A stretch of 64,000 nt of DNA, taken from the NCBI GenBank assembly GCA_950295325.1, contig OX485803.1:15748001-15812000 (forward strand). Reading direction: 5' to 3'. A program made the translations under genes and the position numbers. The notes beneath the pieces were generated by a model. That model saw nothing but the letters and a program-made list of their open reading frames with translations. It did not search any database and had not been told where the DNA came from. Below are positions 59,199 through 64,000 of this stretch, piece after piece. Source of the stretch: Polytrichum commune. Lineage: Eukaryota; Streptophyta; Polytrichopsida; Polytrichales; Polytrichaceae. How positions within the stretch are numbered: position 1 is the first letter of the stretch; each line of letters begins with the position of its first letter.

Positions 59199-60393
59199 GG
59201 GCCGGTTTACACTACGGTGGAGAAGGCCTCCGGTCGGTCAAGAATGCTTGGCCAAGACATGGTTATATGAGGCAAATGGTGGATGTGCCGGAGAAGAATT
59301 AAAGGCAATAAAATATTTCTTAAGGAGTCTTGACCAGTTGAAGTCTAAACACCTAGAGGAGAAGTTTAGCGGAGAAGTCCACCGGTGAAGAGAAGTTCAC
59401 CTAATGGTGAAGATTTTTTGTGATTAAAAACCATAATTCTCTACATTCACATTGTATCAAAAGATTTCAATAAGAATTGTGTTCATAAGAATTGTGTAAT
59501 ATAATGTTCAATTTTATTCAAAAGATAATGAAAATTGCCAAATTGCCAATTGTCAAGTTTGGCCCATGTAGGAAATAAATGTCTCCTTGGGTGTTTAAGA
59601 ATGAAGAGGGGAAAATCCATACACATTGGACAAAGCACTACTCTTTGGTATTATTTAAGACATGCTCTCCTCTTAATCATCCTCATCAATTTCTCTCTTC
59701 TTATCTTTGATTTTCAATCATGGATAATTGAAGATGAGAGATTTTGTGCTCTCTTATGATCTTTATGGTTTTGAAGTATTTTATCGTTTCAACTATGGCG
59801 ATACAAAAAACCATCTTGTATCACCATAATGCTTCAATTATGATGATGACATATTTTTTGTTTGGGAGCAAGGAGAGGGTGGTGTGGAAATATGACCGGC
59901 CAAGTGGATATGTGTCACAATTTCTTCTTGGATCATATAATGCAAAAATGTTCAAAGATCGTGTACGGGTGAGTAAGCCTACTTTTTATTTATTTATGTC
60001 ATTTGCTTGGACCCATGTTGAGCAAGAAAGATACAAAATTAAGACTTTGTATTCTAATAGAGTGTAGAATTTCTTTGACATTGCATCGATTGGCAACCGG
60101 TGATACTTTGCATACACTTGCCGATTTGTATGGTATTTTTTATTGAGTTGGGCTTCTCCGGCCTCTTGAGGCCGGACAAGAAACTCCTCCTCCGGAGAAG
60201 CCCAACTCCAAAAAGTGCCGCCATGTAGGCGGCCATGTCATTTTATCATCCATGAGGAAAGTTCACCACCATTGTTTTCTTCACCTAGTGTAAACACCCA
60301 CCGGTCAAGAGTTGCATTTTCGACCAATCACAATTGAGAAACGCCCTTTTTTTCATAACCGGTGGACTTCTCCACCGTAGTGTAAACCGGCCC
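59199..60393. mobile_element. PIF/Harbinger element, 1,195 bp, with transposase remnant
   Basis: Perfect terminal inverted repeats of about 27 bp start GGGCCGGTTTACACTACGGT. TTA target duplications lie at 59,196-59,198 and 60,394-60,396. The interior carries a PIF/Harbinger transposase remnant (next entry) and a GC-rich inverted pair (CTTCTCCGG / CCGGAGAAG) near 60,154-60,200. Related, more decayed elements lie at 61,068-61,320 and 62,730-63,000. Confidence 0.9.
59744..60148 (+). pseudogene. PIF/Harbinger transposase N-terminal remnant
   Basis: The frame to 60,067 contains FKDRVRVSKPTFYLF, the usual segment before the helix-turn-helix of Harbinger (ALP1-like) transposases. In the next frame, around 60,069-60,148, it reads LTLHRLATGDTLHTLADLYG. 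This corresponds to the conserved 'LYRLATG..L..LADLFG' block. The DDE nuclease half is missing and a stop plus frameshift separate the two parts. Confidence 0.7.
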
Positions 60394-60705
60394 TTAGTTG
60401 TGTTCTTTTGAGATCATAGAACTCTGAAGCTCCATTGTCACCACACAAGTCGGTTGAGAAGAAAGGAAGAGTGTCCCAAAAAACAATTTGACCTCTCCAT
60501 TTTTTCACACTTATGAATTAAAAAAAAAAAAAAAAAAAAAAAAACTCTCGAATATGTTGGTGAATTTTCAAAGGATGGGACATGGGTCATCATGCCTTTT
60601 TAAGCAACGACTTTTGGTTGACCATGTGGTTTTGGAATTTGTTCTTGAGAAAAATAATTTGGGGGTTGAAGGTGTCCTACTACTAGGTGGTCAAAGTTTA
60701 ATAGA

Positions 60706-60731
60706 TTATTATTATTATTATTATTATTATT
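60706..60731. repeat. ATT microsatellite
   Basis: About nine ATT units. A 24-base poly-A tract lies nearby at about 60,520-60,543. Confidence 0.9.
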
Positions 60732-61067
60732 TGTCAAAGGCCCATATGAAATCTTGATAAAAACAAAAATGGCTACTAGGTGGATTCCGGAGGAGGTGGC
60801 TTCGTCCAAATACTTGGAAACTTTATTGGGATATACCTTTTCGAGATATGTATTGGGATATATAATATCATAAATTTCTGCTAACCAAGAATAAGAAGTT
60901 ATTTTTTTAGTTTGGAGCATGTGAAATTTATTGTTGGCGGAAAGAATTAATTTTGTGAATAAATTTACGTGTGAGCCACCCAAACTACTTGCATTTTGAG
61001 TTAAGGCTCATTGCCTAGTTAAGGAAGGAATGTAATTATTAGGAGTTAGATTAACACCAATTACTTA

Positions 61068-61320
61068 GGGCTGCTTTACACTACGGTGGAGAAGTGCACC
61101 GGTCGGTCAAGAATTTCCGCCCAAGACATGGTTGTTTGAGGCGAGGGATGGTATGCCGGAGAAGATGAAAAGACAATAAAATAATGCCTTGAGAAGTCTT
61201 GACCGGCTGTAGTGTAACCACCTAAAGGAGAAGTGTATTGGAAAACTTCACCAAGAGGAGAAGTCCACTAGACTACTTCACAAAACGGTCAAAGCCAGCC
61301 ATAGTAGAAACCTTACCCCC
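61068..61320. mobile_element. Decayed relative of the 59.2-kb Harbinger element
   Basis: The left end GGGCTGCTTTACACTACGGT is preceded by TTA. The interior matches the left part of 59,199-60,393 (CGGTCGGTCAAGAAT, CCAAGACATGGTT). The right end near CATAGTAGAAACC is degenerate, so the exact boundary is uncertain. Confidence 0.6.
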
Positions 61321-61511
61321 TAAATGACCATTGTATTGATATTTAAAAAAATTATATTGATAAAAAAAATTAAATGTATATGGCAATGTTTTAGAACTTC
61401 TTTCATGACAATAGTTTATTTGAAAATGTTCCACCTTTATAATACATCTAAATTAAGGTAAATAAGTAGGTAACATTATTTTCTTATTGATTTTTAAAGA
61501 AATTACATGTT

Positions 61512-62275
61512 GGTATAGTCCAACCTTGTTTATACGACACCCTCGATATTACGACACATTTTTACGAGAACAAAAAAATTTAGTTCAAAACTCCCTCTTT
61601 TATACGACTACAACACTCGATAATGCAACATATAGAAGCTCCGTTTTGTGATATTAAAGAGGTAGTTAATGCTAGAGTTCCTTTCATCTATACAATGTAT
61701 ATCTAAAATACATCCATTCCCACTTGGAATCCACTTGGAAACTTCACTTATTGTTGGGAACTTAATGGTAATTAGGGTTACTAGTGTAGAATGGACATAG
61801 TTAGGGTGAGAGTGGCCTCCTGCATAGTATGTTGCCTTGTACACGGGTGATATAGTATCACCAATGTCTTGATGCTAGATATCATGCATCATTGTTGTCT
61901 AGTTTCTTATTAGAGAACTCTTTATATTTTGGTGTTAATGAAATTATTAGTTTCCAAAAGTTAGATGGGAATTTAGATAAGATGACAATTGTTAACTTGG
62001 GTAGGCAACACCAAAGATCTTTGGACTCTTATTTTAAGAGTTCTTGAGAATATTTGTACTTGTTTGGAGTTATAAGTTATTATTTCATACCATCTATATT
62101 GCTTAAACTCGTTGTATATATATTTTAAGCTCGTATTACTTATGTTTTCATATTCCCTCAATGATATGACAACCTTACGTCATTTGTCATATTAATGAGA
62201 AGACGACAACTCGCTAATATGACTTTTTTGTATTTCCCAAAAATGTCATACTAAAGAGGGAGAAAAATAATGCAA
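61512..62275. mobile_element. Possible pogo/Tc1-like non-autonomous element
   Basis: TATAGTCCAACCTTGTTTAT followed by ACGACACCCTCGATATTACG resembles the ends of pogo/Tigger-type elements. The far block (TAATATGACTTTTTTG, ATGTCATACTAAAGAGGGAG) reads as a partial inverse. No clean matching right terminus was found. Confidence 0.3.
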
Positions 62276-62729
62276 AGATTTCTCTCAGGCCATCACAGCC
62301 CCTTAAACCACGTGCAATAAAAATTTGCTACCCTATATTATATGTCATGTATAATTTTAAAATTTATGATATTTTTTCTACATATTCAGAACCATTGATA
62401 ATAATTTTTGAAAATTTTAAGCATCTTAATTTTTGTAGTAATTGTTTCAATTCAATTTTGTGTCATTCTAGTTAGAAACATTATGTTTATTTTTATTTTA
62501 AAAAATCATAATGATAACATTATGTTTTTATTTTGGTTACCATTTTTACTATGTAATAGATACCGTGTATATCTACTCATGAAAAAAAATTGATTAAATT
62601 TTGACCCATTTTGGTGATGCTATATGTAAAAAGTAGATTTGTTTTATCGCACGTGGTGTTCAACTTGACAATGGAGTGCACCCCCCCCCCCCCCCCCCGA
62701 GAGATTTCTCTAAGGAGAAATATTTAATT

Positions 62730-63000
62730 GAAGTTGGAGTTGTCTAGAGGCTAAGTTTCTTATCCGAGGCTTTGAGGTTGCCCAAGAAACTTCACCTTCA
62801 GAGAACTCCCCTTGGAAAAAGTGTAGCCACGTTGCCAACCATGTCATTATTTCATCCATGTACAAAGTTCTCCACCAAAGGACTCTTGGCCGTAGTGTAA
62901 ACCACCACCGGACAAGAGTGTCACTCTCTGCCAATCAAATTTCATAATTCCCCTGGAATTCTTGACTGGAGGACTTCTCCACCGTAGTGTAAAGCGGCCC
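62730..63000. mobile_element. 5'-truncated Harbinger element of the 59.2-kb family
   Basis: The right end ACTTCTCCACCGTAGTGTAA, then AGCGGCCC and TTA (63,001-63,003), matches the right terminus at 60,393. The interior GGCCGTAGTGTAAACCACC and ATGTCATTATTTCATCCATG is also shared. The left terminus is missing; an 18-base poly-C run lies at 62,681-62,698. Confidence 0.65.
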
Positions 63001-63003
63001 TTA

Positions 63004-64000
63004 GCATTGCTAGATGGTTAGGTAATACTTGAAGATTCGAAAAGCGTATGCGGATGACGGCATATGCAAACGTAAAGGTGTACGGATGAAGGCATGTGCG
63101 GATAGAAGCAGAGGCCATTGGATCAAGAGGATGGTGAATGAAGACCATTGGATTTAGGGGTTTAGAAGAAGGATAGGTAGGATGGAGCCAACTATAGATG
63201 CTAACCGTTAGATTTAGGTACAGCTAGATCTATGATTGGTAAGGCCTTGTGATTGGAAGGGAGTGGTCCACGAAGGTTAGCGACATACTCACTCTCATTC
63301 TCTCTCTCGATTATGACATACACACTCTCTCTCCCTCCATGTAGGTAGCGGTGCAAGGTTTCTAGAATGCTAGCAAACTTAATGTTCAATAAAAATATTT
63401 GTAAACCCTATTAATGTTGAAGAAAATGGTTTATAAACCACATTGGAGAACTGTTATACTGATATGCGGTTGCTAAAGTAAAATGTTGTTAGATATATGG
63501 TTGTTGGAGTGAAGACCACAACCGGTTGTCGTTCCAAATTCTACTGGTTGTATTGTTTTTGGTTGCATTGTTGGTTGTTGATGGTTTTACGGTGTTTGAG
63601 GCTTAGAAACAAGATAGAGTTAATACTTAGAGATAGAGTTACTAGTTAGTGACAAAGTTAGGACAATATTAGTGACTAAAGCTAAATCTCTAGCTTTAGT
63701 CTTTATTAGAGTATTGGCTTGGAGGGTGACAAAAAATCACCCATCCAAGTACTATACCATGGAAGGGTGGCTTAACCCTCCATCCCTCAATTATTGGGCC
63801 GACCCAACTAAAGATGGCCGGTGTGAAAATTGTTAGAAGTTAGGTACCTTGAGTTTAAACCCCCCCCCCCCCTCTTTTGCAATAGCAAATACTAGGTATG
63901 ATGGATGAATTTTAAATGAAGTTAGGATGATTTAAGTTGGATGAAAATGATTTTTGTAAGGGATGGAAAATAAACTTAGGTTGGTTTGTATGGTAGAATG
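63004..64000. other. No recognisable gene; one AACCGGTT
   Basis: Spacer with a poly-C tract (63,861-63,872) and a perfect AACCGGTT at 63,530-63,537. Confidence 0.5.

Noticed and set aside
1-64000. LTR retrotransposon or pararetrovirus coding sequence
   Set aside because: I looked for reverse transcriptase, integrase and protease signatures and saw none in the translated frames; the repeats are DNA-transposon types.

Overview
This window looks like nuclear DNA of a land plant. It holds spliced genes with GT-AG introns, a plant-type small heat shock protein, and a kelch-containing acyl-CoA-binding protein of the plant class. Long AT-rich spacers are filled with DNA-transposon remnants, tandem arrays and microsatellites. 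I could not fix the species; a non-seed plant is only a guess. I see three genes with intact reading frames and no convincing rRNA, tRNA, CRISPR array or LTR-retrotransposon coding region.

Layout. 1-9.5 kb is repeat territory: an AACCGGTT-rich foldback family, and a segment present twice exactly 5,700 bp apart. One copy is interrupted by a 1,318-bp hAT-type element with an extremely G-rich core; the other copy preserves the empty site. There is also a PIF/Harbinger MITE and an FCP1-phosphatase-like fragment. 9.5-18 kb has no recognised gene, only duplicated repeats. A minus-strand class-I-like small heat shock protein gene (18,156-18,677) has a TATA box and heat shock elements 390-550 bp upstream of its ATG. 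20-21.8 kb is a broken pogo/Tigger-type transposase. 24.0-25.1 and 26.6-27.6 kb are two tandem arrays with units of about 160 and 100 bp. 27.8-28.2 kb is the C-terminal piece of a hAT transposase.

The main result is the plus-strand gene at 28,800-38,804. I assembled 21 exons; all junctions are GT-AG, all phases agree, and they give one open frame of 1,169 codons plus stop. The product aligns throughout with the catalytic subunit of DNA polymerase delta (POLD1), yet its active sites are altered. The ExoI Asp and Glu are His and Gln, the ExoII Asp is Ser, the ExoIII Asp is Glu, and polymerase motif C YGDTDS reads YAQTDS. Motif A, both C-terminal four-cysteine modules and a consensus PCNA-binding box are kept. 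It reads as a pseudo-polymerase, a non-catalytic POLD1 paralogue that may still dock on PCNA and the polymerase B-subunit. Function is inference.

Downstream lie a Mutator-like MITE (40.0 kb), a broken F-box gene (43.4-44.4 kb), and a two-exon kelch acyl-CoA-binding protein gene on the minus strand (46,238-49,349). The last 10 kb carries an eight-fold AACCGGTT cluster and several PIF/Harbinger elements with TTA target duplications. One of these, at 59.2-60.4 kb, retains a recognisable transposase remnant.
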